Below, piece after piece: positions 38,414 to 46,760 of a stretch of DNA of 64,000 nt. Source of the DNA: Maribacter ulvicola (lineage in GTDB: Bacteria > Bacteroidota > Bacteroidia > Flavobacteriales > Flavobacteriaceae); contig NZ_FTMA01000001.1 in the NCBI RefSeq assembly GCF_900155985.1, forward strand, positions 186,001 through 250,000, in the 5' to 3' direction. Positions within the stretch are counted from its first letter, which is position 1, and each line of letters starts with the position of its first letter. The notes below the pieces were generated by a model, which worked only from the letters and a program-made list of their open reading frames with translations, was not told where the DNA came from and searched no databases. A program made the position numbers and the translations under genes.

Positions 38414-38453
38414 TTATAAAGCAGGCTGTAGGTTGATTAATCTGTAAAATTTG

Positions 38454-39155
38454 ATGAAAAACAGGATTTCAAATATACTAAAGGATGTTACCACCGTGCT
38501 CCTACCTATATCATGTTTTGGATGTAATGCACGATTATATAGAGGAGAGGTGCTTCTCTGCACATCTTGTCGACATCAATTACCGCTTACCGAGTACACT
38601 TTTAACGATGAAAATGCTGTTGACCGTATTTTTTATGGTCGAATTAACATTAAAAAGGCAAATTCATTCTTATTCTTTACCGAAATTGGAATTGTAAAAA
38701 ACTTAATACACTTTTTAAAATATAAGAATCAAGAAGCTATTGGGCATTTTTTAGGAGATTGGCATGGGCATATTTTAAAAAAACAAGGTCATTTACCAAA
38801 AATTGATTTTGTAATTCCCGTTCCTTTACATCGAAAAAAACTTAAAAAAAGAGGGTATAATCAAGTAGCGCTTTTCGCAAAGCAGATTGCCTATCATATC
38901 AATGCCACTTACAGTGATGACATTTTAATAAAAACCGCTAACACTAAAACGCAAACTAAAAGAAACAGACTAAGCAGATGGTATGACAACAGGTCGTTAT
39001 ATGAAATCAATAATGGAGAAACACTAACCAACAAAACCATACTTTTGGTTGATGATGTAATTACCACCGGCGCTACTATGGAAATTTGTGCCAACACTTT
39101 CAAAGATATTGAAGGTCTTGAAATTTACATTTCTAGCATGGCAGTTGTTCCATAG
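38454..39155 (+). CDS. comF: ComF-family phosphoribosyltransferase-like protein
   Basis: 233 residues. An N-terminal four-cysteine zinc motif (CFGC...CTSC) is followed by a type-I phosphoribosyltransferase domain with the PRPP loop ILLVDDVITTGATMEIC and the PVPLHRKKLKKRGYNQ motif typical of ComF/GntX. In naturally competent bacteria ComF takes part in handling incoming single-stranded DNA; in others its job is unclear. The start is ATG 38454; an in-frame TTG just before it at 38451 is less likely. Confidence 0.9.
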   Translation: MKNRISNILKDVTTVLLPISCFGCNARLYRGEVLLCTSCRHQLPLTEYTFNDENAVDRIFYGRINIKKANSFLFFTEIGIVKNLIHFLKYKNQEAIGHFLGDWHGHILKKQGHLPKIDFVIPVPLHRKKLKKRGYNQVALFAKQIAYHINATYSDDILIKTANTKTQTKRNRLSRWYDNRSLYEINNGETLTNKTILLVDDVITTGATMEICANTFKDIEGLEIYISSMAVVP

Positions 39156-39206
39156 AGTAAGATTTCTATTAAATATGTTGTTTCTTTGTGGTCGATAATT
39201 ATACTA

Positions 39207-40823
39207 ATGGGCAGAAAAATTCTAGGTTTCTTATTTGTTTTTGTCATTGTACTGGTATCTTACCAATGTGCACAACGAGGCACGCCTACAGGTGGGCCAA
39301 AAGACATTACACCACCAGAACTGACACGTGCAGAACCTCCTAATCTGACCACTAATTTTACTGGACAAAAAATTAGATTATATTTTAACGAATTAGTAAA
39401 GTTAAAAGATATTCAAAAACAACTTATTATATCTCCCCCTCTAAAAAACACACCAGTTCTTTCGCCGATCGGTAATGCCAACAAATATATTGAAATCACT
39501 ATTAAAGATACACTTGAACCTAATACCACCTATACTTTTAACTTCGGTCAAGGAATTGTAGATAATAACGAGGAAAACCCAAAATCTTTTTTCACCTATG
39601 TTTTCTCAACTGGCAATTATATTGATTCATTGGAGCTTTCAGGAGTGGTAAAAGATGCCTTCAATAAAAAAGTAGATGATTTTGTTAGCGTTATGCTTTA
39701 TAAAATCGATAGTAGTTATAACGACTCTACCGTTTATAAAAGACCACCTAACTATATTACAAATACACTGGATAGCGCCATAATATTCAAGCTTAAAAAT
39801 CTAAAGGAAGGCAAATACGCTTTATTTGGTATAAAAGATGCCTCGAGCAATAATTTGTTTGACCAGAAAACCGATAAGATAGGTTTTGTAGAAGACACTA
39901 TTAGTTTACCCACTGACTCTATCTATCTTCTAAATCTATTCAAAGAAGTTCAAGATTATGGTGTAGCCGTACCTAGCATGGAAGCCAGTAATAGAATAAG
40001 TTTTGGGTATTATGGTGAAGCTGAAGATATTAAAATTGAAACACTCACCGAAATACCTGATACGGTTAGAACAAAAATTTTAAAAGAAAGAGAAAAAGAT
40101 ACCTTGAACTTTTGGTTTACCCCCTACGAAATGGATTCTCTTCTTTTTACCATTACTAATGAAAATTTAAAAGTCAAGGATACCTTTAAAGTGAAAAATA
40201 GAAAAGTTGCATTTGACTCCTTAAAAATTTCCATGAGTCAAAATGGAAACATAGCAATGGATCAGCCTTTAAACCTATTAAGCAACACACCATTAGTTAG
40301 CTATGACAGTACTAAAATAAAATTGATGGATAAAGACTCTGTAGAAATAGCCTACAGCCTAAAATTGGATACTATTGAAAATTTATTAAATTTTAATTTT
40401 AAAGTTGCTCCTTCCCAAAACTATAGAATGGAACTTGTGCCCGGTGCGGTCACAGATTTTTTTGAAACAACTAATGATTCAGTTGCATACTCTTTTAGAA
40501 CTAAAAGCCTTGCTGATTATGGTAATCTAACTTTAAATATAAATGGTGGCAATATTGTATACCCCATAATTGTGCAATTAACCAATGAAAAGGGCGATTT
40601 ACAACGTGAAATTTATGCTAAGAAGCCGCAAGCATACATTTTTGACAATCTTGACCCCGGCCAATACCAAGCACGTGTGATTTTTGATAGAAACAAAAAT
40701 GGCAAATGGGACACTGGTAATTTGCTAGAGAAAAGACAACCAGAAAAAATAAGTTACTATCCTAATTTAATTGAATTACGAGCTAATTGGGAGAAAATAG
40801 AAACCTTTAATTTAATAGACTAA
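39207..40823 (+). CDS. Lipoprotein with bacterial Ig-like domain
   Basis: 538 residues. The signal peptide ends at lipobox cysteine C21 (SYQCAQRG); CAQRGTPTGGPKDITPPEL is a recurring start of this Bacteroidota family, followed by an Ig-like domain (Big_5 type; about 35-130, with FNELVKLKDIQKQLIISPPL and TYTFNFGQGIVDNNE). The remainder contains several beta-rich segments and ends in a domain with IFDRNKNGKWDTGNLLEKRQPE, a prealbumin-like motif. I chose ATG 39207 because it gives a proper lipoprotein signal; ATG 39186 would add seven residues. It overlaps the convergent nitrilase gene by 17 bases. Confidence 0.82.
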   Translation: MGRKILGFLFVFVIVLVSYQCAQRGTPTGGPKDITPPELTRAEPPNLTTNFTGQKIRLYFNELVKLKDIQKQLIISPPLKNTPVLSPIGNANKYIEITIKDTLEPNTTYTFNFGQGIVDNNEENPKSFFTYVFSTGNYIDSLELSGVVKDAFNKKVDDFVSVMLYKIDSSYNDSTVYKRPPNYITNTLDSAIIFKLKNLKEGKYALFGIKDASSNNLFDQKTDKIGFVEDTISLPTDSIYLLNLFKEVQDYGVAVPSMEASNRISFGYYGEAEDIKIETLTEIPDTVRTKILKEREKDTLNFWFTPYEMDSLLFTITNENLKVKDTFKVKNRKVAFDSLKISMSQNGNIAMDQPLNLLSNTPLVSYDSTKIKLMDKDSVEIAYSLKLDTIENLLNFNFKVAPSQNYRMELVPGAVTDFFETTNDSVAYSFRTKSLADYGNLTLNINGGNIVYPIIVQLTNEKGDLQREIYAKKPQAYIFDNLDPGQYQARVIFDRNKNGKWDTGNLLEKRQPEKISYYPNLIELRANWEKIETFNLID

Positions 40824-41595
40824 ACCCATCACGATCGTCTAGAAAACGAAATTTTTTTCTAACTAGGTTAATTTCATTTTTAAATAACTCAACAATAACA
40901 GTCTCTTCTATTTCAGAAAGCAAAAGCAACTCTCCAAGAGGATCATATACGCTAGTATGCCCTGAGTATTTATGCCCTACCTTGTCTTCACCTATACGAT
41001 TTACACCAATACAATATACCATATTCTCAATAGCCCTAGCTTTCAAAAGAGCATTCCACGCATTAATTCTAGGTGTTGGCCAATTTGCCGTATATAATAA
41101 TACATCAAAATTTTCCGTATTTCTACTCCACACAGGAAAGCGAAGATCATAACACACTAAAGGACAAATAGAAAATCCCTTATAATTCACAATCAATCTT
41201 TCCTTACCTGAGGAATACTCTTTATCCTCACCTGCCAACGTGAATGTATGCCTTTTGTCGTAAGTTTCAAATGTTCTGTTTGGTTTTACAAAAAAAAGCC
41301 TATTATAATACTTATCATTTTCGTAGAATATAATACTTCCAACTACTGCGGTATTTTTGGAGTGAGCAATATTCTTCATCCAATCTAGAGTCTTCAACCC
41401 TTCTTCTTTTTTAATATTACCGGGCGACATGGAAAAGCCTGTAGTGAACATTTCTGGCAAAACAATAATATCAACAGGTGCAATAATTTGATCAATTTTG
41501 GTTTGAAACATTTCCCTATTAGCAACCGGATTCTCCCAATATAATGTAGATTGAATTAAGGCAACTCTTAACCCATTGTTTTTATTCTCTTTCAT
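40807..41595 (-). CDS. Nitrilase-family amidase (omega-amidase, YafV-like)
   Basis: 262-residue carbon-nitrogen hydrolase. The catalytic Glu-Lys-Cys triad is in LPEMFTTGFSM, YDKRHTF and LVCYDLRFPVW. The signature order and length match the YafV/Nit2 omega-amidases that hydrolyse alpha-ketoglutaramate and similar compounds, a metabolite-repair role. It follows the ankyrin gene by 4 bases on the minus strand, so both are one transcription unit. Its 3' end overlaps the convergent lipoprotein gene by 17 bases. Confidence 0.88.
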   Translation of the reverse strand: MKENKNNGLRVALIQSTLYWENPVANREMFQTKIDQIIAPVDIIVLPEMFTTGFSMSPGNIKKEEGLKTLDWMKNIAHSKNTAVVGSIIFYENDKYYNRLFFVKPNRTFETYDKRHTFTLAGEDKEYSSGKERLIVNYKGFSICPLVCYDLRFPVWSRNTENFDVLLYTANWPTPRINAWNALLKARAIENMVYCIGVNRIGEDKVGHKYSGHTSVYDPLGELLLLSEIEETVIVELFKNEINLVRKKFRFLDDRDGFSLLN

Positions 41596-41599
41596 AATT

Positions 41600-42064
41600 T
41601 TACTCTAACATATCAAGAAAAGCACTTAAACCTTGGGTTTTAGCATGATCCAATGCACTGTTCCCCCTATTGTCTTTTATCGTCTTATCCGCACCATTAG
41701 CTATTAATAATTTAGCTATCTCTAAACGGTTAAACTGAACGGCATAAATCAAGGAAGTTGCACCCATTGCGTTACGCTCATTTAATTGAGCTTTTTGTTC
41801 TATTAACATCTTTGCTATATCTGTAAAACCCTTGAAACAAACCCCCATTAAAGCAGTGTTCCCAGATGCGTCTACAGCATCGATCTTTGCACCTTTGGCC
41901 AACAGTAGCACTGCAATTTCTTTTTCATCATAATACGTAGCCAAAATCAAAGGTGTAGACCCCCTAGTATCTTTACTATTGACAAGTACAGGGTTTTTTT
42001 CTAACATAGCCTTAACCTTGTTAAAACTACCTTCTCTAATTGCCTTAAAAAAAAACTCGTTCAT
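41600..42064 (-). CDS. Ankyrin-repeat protein
   Basis: 154 residues built of about four ankyrin repeats (G-x-TPLILA-x-Y-x-x-x-x-I-x-x-LLL-x-x-GA pattern: GSTPLILATYYDEKEIAVLL, GNTALMGVCFKGFTDIAKML, GATSLIYAVQFNRLEIAKLL, GNSALDHAKTQG). No signal peptide. Ankyrin repeats bind partner proteins; the partner is unknown. It is co-transcribed with the omega-amidase-like gene (4-base gap). Confidence 0.9.
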   Translation of the reverse strand: MNEFFFKAIREGSFNKVKAMLEKNPVLVNSKDTRGSTPLILATYYDEKEIAVLLLAKGAKIDAVDASGNTALMGVCFKGFTDIAKMLIEQKAQLNERNAMGATSLIYAVQFNRLEIAKLLIANGADKTIKDNRGNSALDHAKTQGLSAFLDMLE

Positions 42065-42199
42065 AGTTTTTATATTTTAAAATTATCATTGTTCTATAGA
42101 AATTGAAAATATTCAAAATAAGATGTATTTTCTTACTGAGTAATATTTTTTTCTTACCTTAAATCAAATACGTACCTTTAATTTAAAATGTAAGAATCT

Positions 42200-44395
42200 T
42201 TGAAAACATTAGCCATTGACTTTCTTTTAGCAGAGTCCCCCAATTCAATTGCTATCGTAGATACTAAGTTAAACTTTATTAGTTACTCTAACCAGTGGCA
42301 ACGTAATTTTACCTTAAACAATACCGATATAACAGACAAACATCTATTCGATGTAACCATAGAAACGCCTGAGCAATTTAAAAAAGCCTTAAAAAATGCG
42401 GTAAATGGAAAGGATAACGTGAATCCTGGACAAAAATATATTTTATCAAACGGTGAAGTCCAGTGGTTGAAATGGAAAATTTTGCCATCAACTTATGAGA
42501 CTCATGGTTTTGACGGAGCCGTTATTTTTTTAGACGATATAACTACCGATAAAAAGGAAATTGAACTACTACATAAAGCAGAAGAAGTTGCTAGAATAGG
42601 TTGCTGGGAGCTTGATCTGAGAAGCGGTTTGGTTAACTGGACAAAAACCACCAAAGATATTCATGAAGTAAGTGAAGATTTTATTCCAAATTTAGAAAAC
42701 GGAATAAATTTTTACAAGAAAGGTATTCATCGCGAAAATATTACGCACCTAGTAAGTACTGCCATTGCCGAAGGTAAAGCCTTTGACACCGAATTAATAA
42801 TTATTACTGCTAAAGGCAATGAAGTATGGGTGTCTGCCAAAGGTGAAGTAGAATTAATAAATGGCAAAGCTGTTAAACTCATTGGAACTTTCCAGGACAT
42901 TGACCAAAAAAAGAAGATTCAATTAGCTCATGAAGAAATATCTGAACGGCTTAAAATAACGACCCAAACAGCAAAAATTGGAAATTGGGATTACGATATA
43001 GTCAAAAATGAAATTACATGGGATAGGGAAATGTATAAGATTTTTGATGTTAATGAAAATGAATTTTCAGGGACATTTGAAGCTTGGTCATCAACCTTAC
43101 ATCCAGACGACAAAGAAAGAGCTTTACAAGCTACCCGAGAAGCCGCTGAAGGTATAAAGGATTTTGATGAAGAATTTAGAATAAAACATCAAAATGGAAC
43201 AATAAAACATATAAAAGGCATATCCAAAACCATTAGGGATATAAATGGTAAAGTGATTAAAATGACCGGGGCAAATTGGGACATTACTGAACTTCGCAGT
43301 ATAGAACTTAAGCTGGCCAGAAGTACCAAATCCTTTACAGAAACCTTTGAACACTCTGCAATTGGAATGGCTCTGGTAGCAACAGATGGCTCTTGGATAA
43401 AAGTTAATAATAGCTTATGCAAAAGTTTAGGCTACTCTTCAAATGAATTTTTAAAACTAACATTTCAAGACATTACCCACCCAGAAGATTTATATAGCGA
43501 CCTATCATTGCTTGAAGATGTAATCAAAGGCCGAAGAGATAGCTACCAACTAGAGAAGCGTTATCTTCATAAAAATGGCAATCTTATATATGCAATTTTA
43601 ACGGTCACTTCTGTAAAAGAAATTGAAGGAGGGGTTTCTCATTTTATTTCTCAAGTATTAGATATTACCAATAGAATAGAATCTCAAAAAAAACTAGAAA
43701 CATTAGTTGAAGTCACCAAAAGTCAGAATGAAAGCTTAACCAATTTCGCACATATAGTATCACATAACCTGCGTTCTCATTCAACAAATATGACCATGCT
43801 TACCAAGTTTTTAAGGGAAGAGGAAGATGAAGACGAACGGAAAAATCTAAATAAAATGCTAACAAGTGCTACGGATAGTTTATCAGAAACCATTGCACAT
43901 TTAAATGATGTCGTACAAGTTAAAACAGGCGCTCTTGAACAACTACAAAGTGTTAGCGTTTTAAACACCGTTCACCAAATTACGAAAAGTATAAATGGCT
44001 TGCTTGAAGAGCAAGATGCAACCTTAAATATTGATGTTTCTAAAACACACTTTGTCAATGCAGTACCAGCATACCTAGAGAGTATATTTTTAAATATTCT
44101 TACGAACGCTTTAAAATACCGCTCTTTGAATAGAACTCCGGTCATTGAAATAACCTCTAAATTAAAAGAGGATGACATCGTTATTTCCTTTACGGATAAT
44201 GGCCAAGGGATAGATTTAAATAGACATGGAGGTAAGATTTTTGGCATGTACAAAACATTTCATAAACATAAAGATGCTAAAGGTATTGGGCTATTTATCA
44301 CTAAAAATCAAATAGAATCCATGAATGGTACTATTAGTATTAAAAGCGAAGTCAACAAAGGAACTACTTTATTCATTAAACTAAAACAGAGCTAA
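42200..44395 (+). CDS. PAS-domain sensor histidine kinase (cytoplasmic)
   Basis: About 731 residues with no membrane segment. Four PAS units (about 1-115, 125-240, 245-365, 370-490), then a HisKA-like region with H522 in FAHIVSHNLRSH, then a complete HATPase domain (N box NILTNALKYRS, G1 FTDNGQGID, G2 KGIGLFITKN). The frame has no ATG before conserved sequence: the only upstream ATG (42188) is followed at once by TAA, so translation must start at TTG 42200 or internally. It is followed after 12 bases by a receiver gene, its likely partner. The region H-N-L-R-S-H belongs to the same broad kinase class as the sensor at 8633, which lacks the ATPase part. Confidence 0.87.
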   Translation: MKTLAIDFLLAESPNSIAIVDTKLNFISYSNQWQRNFTLNNTDITDKHLFDVTIETPEQFKKALKNAVNGKDNVNPGQKYILSNGEVQWLKWKILPSTYETHGFDGAVIFLDDITTDKKEIELLHKAEEVARIGCWELDLRSGLVNWTKTTKDIHEVSEDFIPNLENGINFYKKGIHRENITHLVSTAIAEGKAFDTELIIITAKGNEVWVSAKGEVELINGKAVKLIGTFQDIDQKKKIQLAHEEISERLKITTQTAKIGNWDYDIVKNEITWDREMYKIFDVNENEFSGTFEAWSSTLHPDDKERALQATREAAEGIKDFDEEFRIKHQNGTIKHIKGISKTIRDINGKVIKMTGANWDITELRSIELKLARSTKSFTETFEHSAIGMALVATDGSWIKVNNSLCKSLGYSSNEFLKLTFQDITHPEDLYSDLSLLEDVIKGRRDSYQLEKRYLHKNGNLIYAILTVTSVKEIEGGVSHFISQVLDITNRIESQKKLETLVEVTKSQNESLTNFAHIVSHNLRSHSTNMTMLTKFLREEEDEDERKNLNKMLTSATDSLSETIAHLNDVVQVKTGALEQLQSVSVLNTVHQITKSINGLLEEQDATLNIDVSKTHFVNAVPAYLESIFLNILTNALKYRSLNRTPVIEITSKLKEDDIVISFTDNGQGIDLNRHGGKIFGMYKTFHKHKDAKGIGLFITKNQIESMNGTISIKSEVNKGTTLFIKLKQS

Positions 44396-44407
44396 TTAAA
44401 ATTGATT

Positions 44408-44815
44408 ATGAAGAACGTTAAAACGTGTTGTATCATAGATGACGATCCTATATTTGTATATGGAACCAAACGAATCATTAAAGAAGTAGGTTTTGCCACA
44501 TCTATTTTAGTCTATACCAATGGACAAGATGCTCTAGACGGGCTAATGAAATTGTGCGTTGCCAATGAACCATTACCAGATGTGATATTTTTAGATTTAA
44601 ATATGCCTGTTTTAAATGGCTGGGAATTTCTAGATGAATTTAAAAATTGTCAAAGCCCAAGATCCAAAAAAATCGTAATTTATATCATTAGTTCCTCGGT
44701 AGACCCAAGGGATCTAGAACAGGTTAAAAATTATGAGCAAGTTGATACTTATATTTTAAAACCCATTACCCCAGATGATTTAACTAAAATATTAGGAGCT
44801 CCAGTAGAAAGTTAA
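44408..44815 (+). CDS. Single-domain response regulator, partner of the PAS kinase
   Basis: 135-residue receiver. Acidic pocket IIDDDPIF, phospho-acceptor D63 in VIFLDLNMPVLNGWEF, switch region YIISSSV and lysine in ILKPIT. ATG 44408 is preferred over an in-frame TTG at 44402. It lies 12 bases after the kinase gene. It shares CCIIDDD, GQ-x-ALDGL and FLDLNMP with the next gene, so the two arose by duplication. Confidence 0.92.
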   Translation: MKNVKTCCIIDDDPIFVYGTKRIIKEVGFATSILVYTNGQDALDGLMKLCVANEPLPDVIFLDLNMPVLNGWEFLDEFKNCQSPRSKKIVIYIISSSVDPRDLEQVKNYEQVDTYILKPITPDDLTKILGAPVES

Positions 44816-44831
44816 TCTAAAAACTATATTT

Positions 44832-44850
44832 TTAACAATGTCATTGTTAA
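44832..44850. promoter_or_regulatory. 19-bp palindrome after the first receiver gene
   Basis: TTAACAATGTCATTGTTAA has perfect 9-bp arms around one base. It starts 17 bases past the stop and is followed by TAAAAATG. It may be a weak terminator or a protein-binding site; the single-base centre cannot form a hairpin loop without melting some pairs, which favours a protein site. Confidence 0.45.
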
Positions 44851-44933
44851 TAAAAATGAGTGTAACTTATTTTTATTAAATATTTGTTTTTAATAATTTA
44901 TATACCTTAGTCATTTACAGATTTAGGCATCTA

Positions 44934-44957
44934 AAATCTAATTTAGATTTACTTTTG
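44934..44957 (+). promoter_or_regulatory. Promoter with internal palindrome before the second receiver gene
   Basis: TACTTTTG (44950-44957) matches the -7 consensus and ends 12 bases before the ATG at 44970. Immediately upstream and overlapping by one base is the perfect 17-bp palindrome AAATCTAATTTAGATTT (44934-44950), which fills the spacer between the -33 and -7 positions. A protein bound here would block or help RNA polymerase. Confidence 0.55.
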
Positions 44958-44969
44958 AAATAATTAAAA

Positions 44970-45377
44970 ATGAGCATATTTTCTAGTTGTTGTATTATTG
45001 ATGACGACGAATTTTTTTCGATTAGCAGTAAGAATATCCTAAAGCAGCTTAACTTTAGTGACAACATTTTATATTATTCTGGAGGTCAAGAAGCTCTTGA
45101 TGGTTTAATTGGTTTACTTGTAGAAAACATCAATTTACCAGAGGTCATCTTTTTAGATTTGAATATGCCTAATAGAGACGGATGGTCTTTTTTAGAGGAA
45201 TTTGAAGAACTACCTGAAGATAAAATAGGGCATATTAAAATTTATATCACCAGTTCTTTCATTAGCCCTAAGTACATGAAAAAAGCCAAAGATTACAAAT
45301 TGGTCAAAGACTATATTGTAAAGCCTTTAACCCAAAATACCGTTCAAAAAATTATCGATTCGAAAGACATAACGTAA
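44970..45377 (+). CDS. Second single-domain response regulator
   Basis: 135-residue receiver paralogous to the one just upstream. Acidic pocket IIDDDEFF, phospho-acceptor D63 in VIFLDLNMPNRDGWSF, switch YITSSF and lysine in IVKPLT. It has its own promoter (see 44934-44957), so it need not be co-expressed with the kinase. It converges on the DUF5689 lipoprotein gene, with 2 bases between the stops and no clear terminator. Confidence 0.92.
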   Translation: MSIFSSCCIIDDDEFFSISSKNILKQLNFSDNILYYSGGQEALDGLIGLLVENINLPEVIFLDLNMPNRDGWSFLEEFEELPEDKIGHIKIYITSSFISPKYMKKAKDYKLVKDYIVKPLTQNTVQKIIDSKDIT

Positions 45378-45379
45378 TT

Positions 45380-46744
45380 TTATCTGACACCCGGATTAAA
45401 ATCTAACGGAGCATTTTGAGGCTGGTTTATGGTACCCTCGGCACCAGTATCATTATAAATTAACCATTCAGCTGAATTAAAATCGGCATTGTTAATAGCT
45501 ATTTCTAGTTTTCTTACAGCTCTACCATCTTCAAATTCGTGGTTGGTACTGCTACCATCTTCACCAATAACCCCAAAAATATCTACAACAGAATAAAAAG
45601 GGTCTACTAATACAATGGTATCATCGCCATTAGAATCTGCCGGTGAATTTGTGCCTACAGAAACATCAGGATCAAAGCCGTAAACATTTTTAAATTCTTC
45701 TACATTGGGAGAAATTATTAAGAACCCCCTGCCAGATATTTCATATTCAGACAAGTCTATTTTTGAACTTACTTCAATATTATCATTGGTGTAACGTTCC
45801 AAATTCCAACCTTTTAAAGATAAGCTTTCTTCTGATGCGTTATAAAGCTCTACAAACCGTGCGCCTGCATTATTGTCAGGGTCGGCAATCTCAGATATTA
45901 AAATTGATGAAGAAGTAAATTCGTCTATAAAATCTTCACATCGTTCTTGTTCAAATTCAAGATCATTTACACTACGAATGATTAGCTGATATTGATTATT
46001 ATCTTTTGTCAATAATCCGGTAGCAGTTCCCTTTTTATCCGGTAGAATCTTAGATTGAAAATCAGCATATCCACTGTTTACCATCATCAATTCGTTATCA
46101 AAACAATCTACAAGGGTTCTTATCGTCTCCTCTTCTTTAATAGCGAAAGTCTCCCCAAGTTCTTCTTGTTTAATTTCTACATTATTTATGACGATCAAGG
46201 TATTTAACATAGCATTGCTTAATTCTGAGATAACAGCTGAAGTAGGTTCTATACCAATATTTGCTTCACAAGAGATCAACACATGGTCAAAAACAACATT
46301 TTTAGGCAGCCTACCCACACTACGGTTTCCAAAAGAGGTAAATACACCACCAATTTTATACCCCTCATTAGACTGTCCTAAATACAATCCTTTTAGTTTT
46401 ATGATGATTTGTTGACCAACATCAAAGAACAAATGAGCATCTCTTAATTCCAATTCTATCTGCATACCTTCCGTAGGATTTTTTGACTCATCCTGAAAAT
46501 GAATGGTATTAAAAAAATTACCTGCTTTATCTGATGATATTACATAGCCCTTAACTACTAAATCTTCATGAATCTGCCTAGTCTCGCCAGCATATAAACC
46601 TTTTAATTCCGATATACTGATGAATGTAAAATCAGAATCTGAACAACCTGTCTCCGGTGTGTCAAATTCTCTGTTCTTCACACATGAGAAAAACATGGTG
46701 ATTACAGTAATTATTATAACATATTTATTTAAACTAAGATTCAT
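45380..46744 (-). CDS. DUF5689 / lamin-tail-domain lipoprotein
   Basis: 454 residues. Signal peptide with lipobox cysteine (MFFSCVKN), then a DUF5689 OB-fold-like region (about 30-265: IHEDLVVKGYVISSDKAGNF, GQQIIIKLKGLYLG) and a C-terminal lamin-tail domain (about 285-400: LISEIADPDNNAGARFVELY, SLKGWNLERYTND). Both domain types recur in exported nucleases and nucleic-acid-binding surface proteins. It starts 16 bases after a TonB receptor gene and so is its likely partner, in the place where SusD would stand. I use ATG 46744, which gives a proper lipoprotein signal; an in-frame start at 46777 would overlap the receptor gene. Confidence 0.8.
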   Translation of the reverse strand: MNLSLNKYVIIITVITMFFSCVKNREFDTPETGCSDSDFTFISISELKGLYAGETRQIHEDLVVKGYVISSDKAGNFFNTIHFQDESKNPTEGMQIELELRDAHLFFDVGQQIIIKLKGLYLGQSNEGYKIGGVFTSFGNRSVGRLPKNVVFDHVLISCEANIGIEPTSAVISELSNAMLNTLIVINNVEIKQEELGETFAIKEEETIRTLVDCFDNELMMVNSGYADFQSKILPDKKGTATGLLTKDNNQYQLIIRSVNDLEFEQERCEDFIDEFTSSSILISEIADPDNNAGARFVELYNASEESLSLKGWNLERYTNDNIEVSSKIDLSEYEISGRGFLIISPNVEEFKNVYGFDPDVSVGTNSPADSNGDDTIVLVDPFYSVVDIFGVIGEDGSSTNHEFEDGRAVRKLEIAINNADFNSAEWLIYNDTGAEGTINQPQNAPLDFNPGVR

Positions 46745-46760
46745 ACAAATTTCTTGATGC

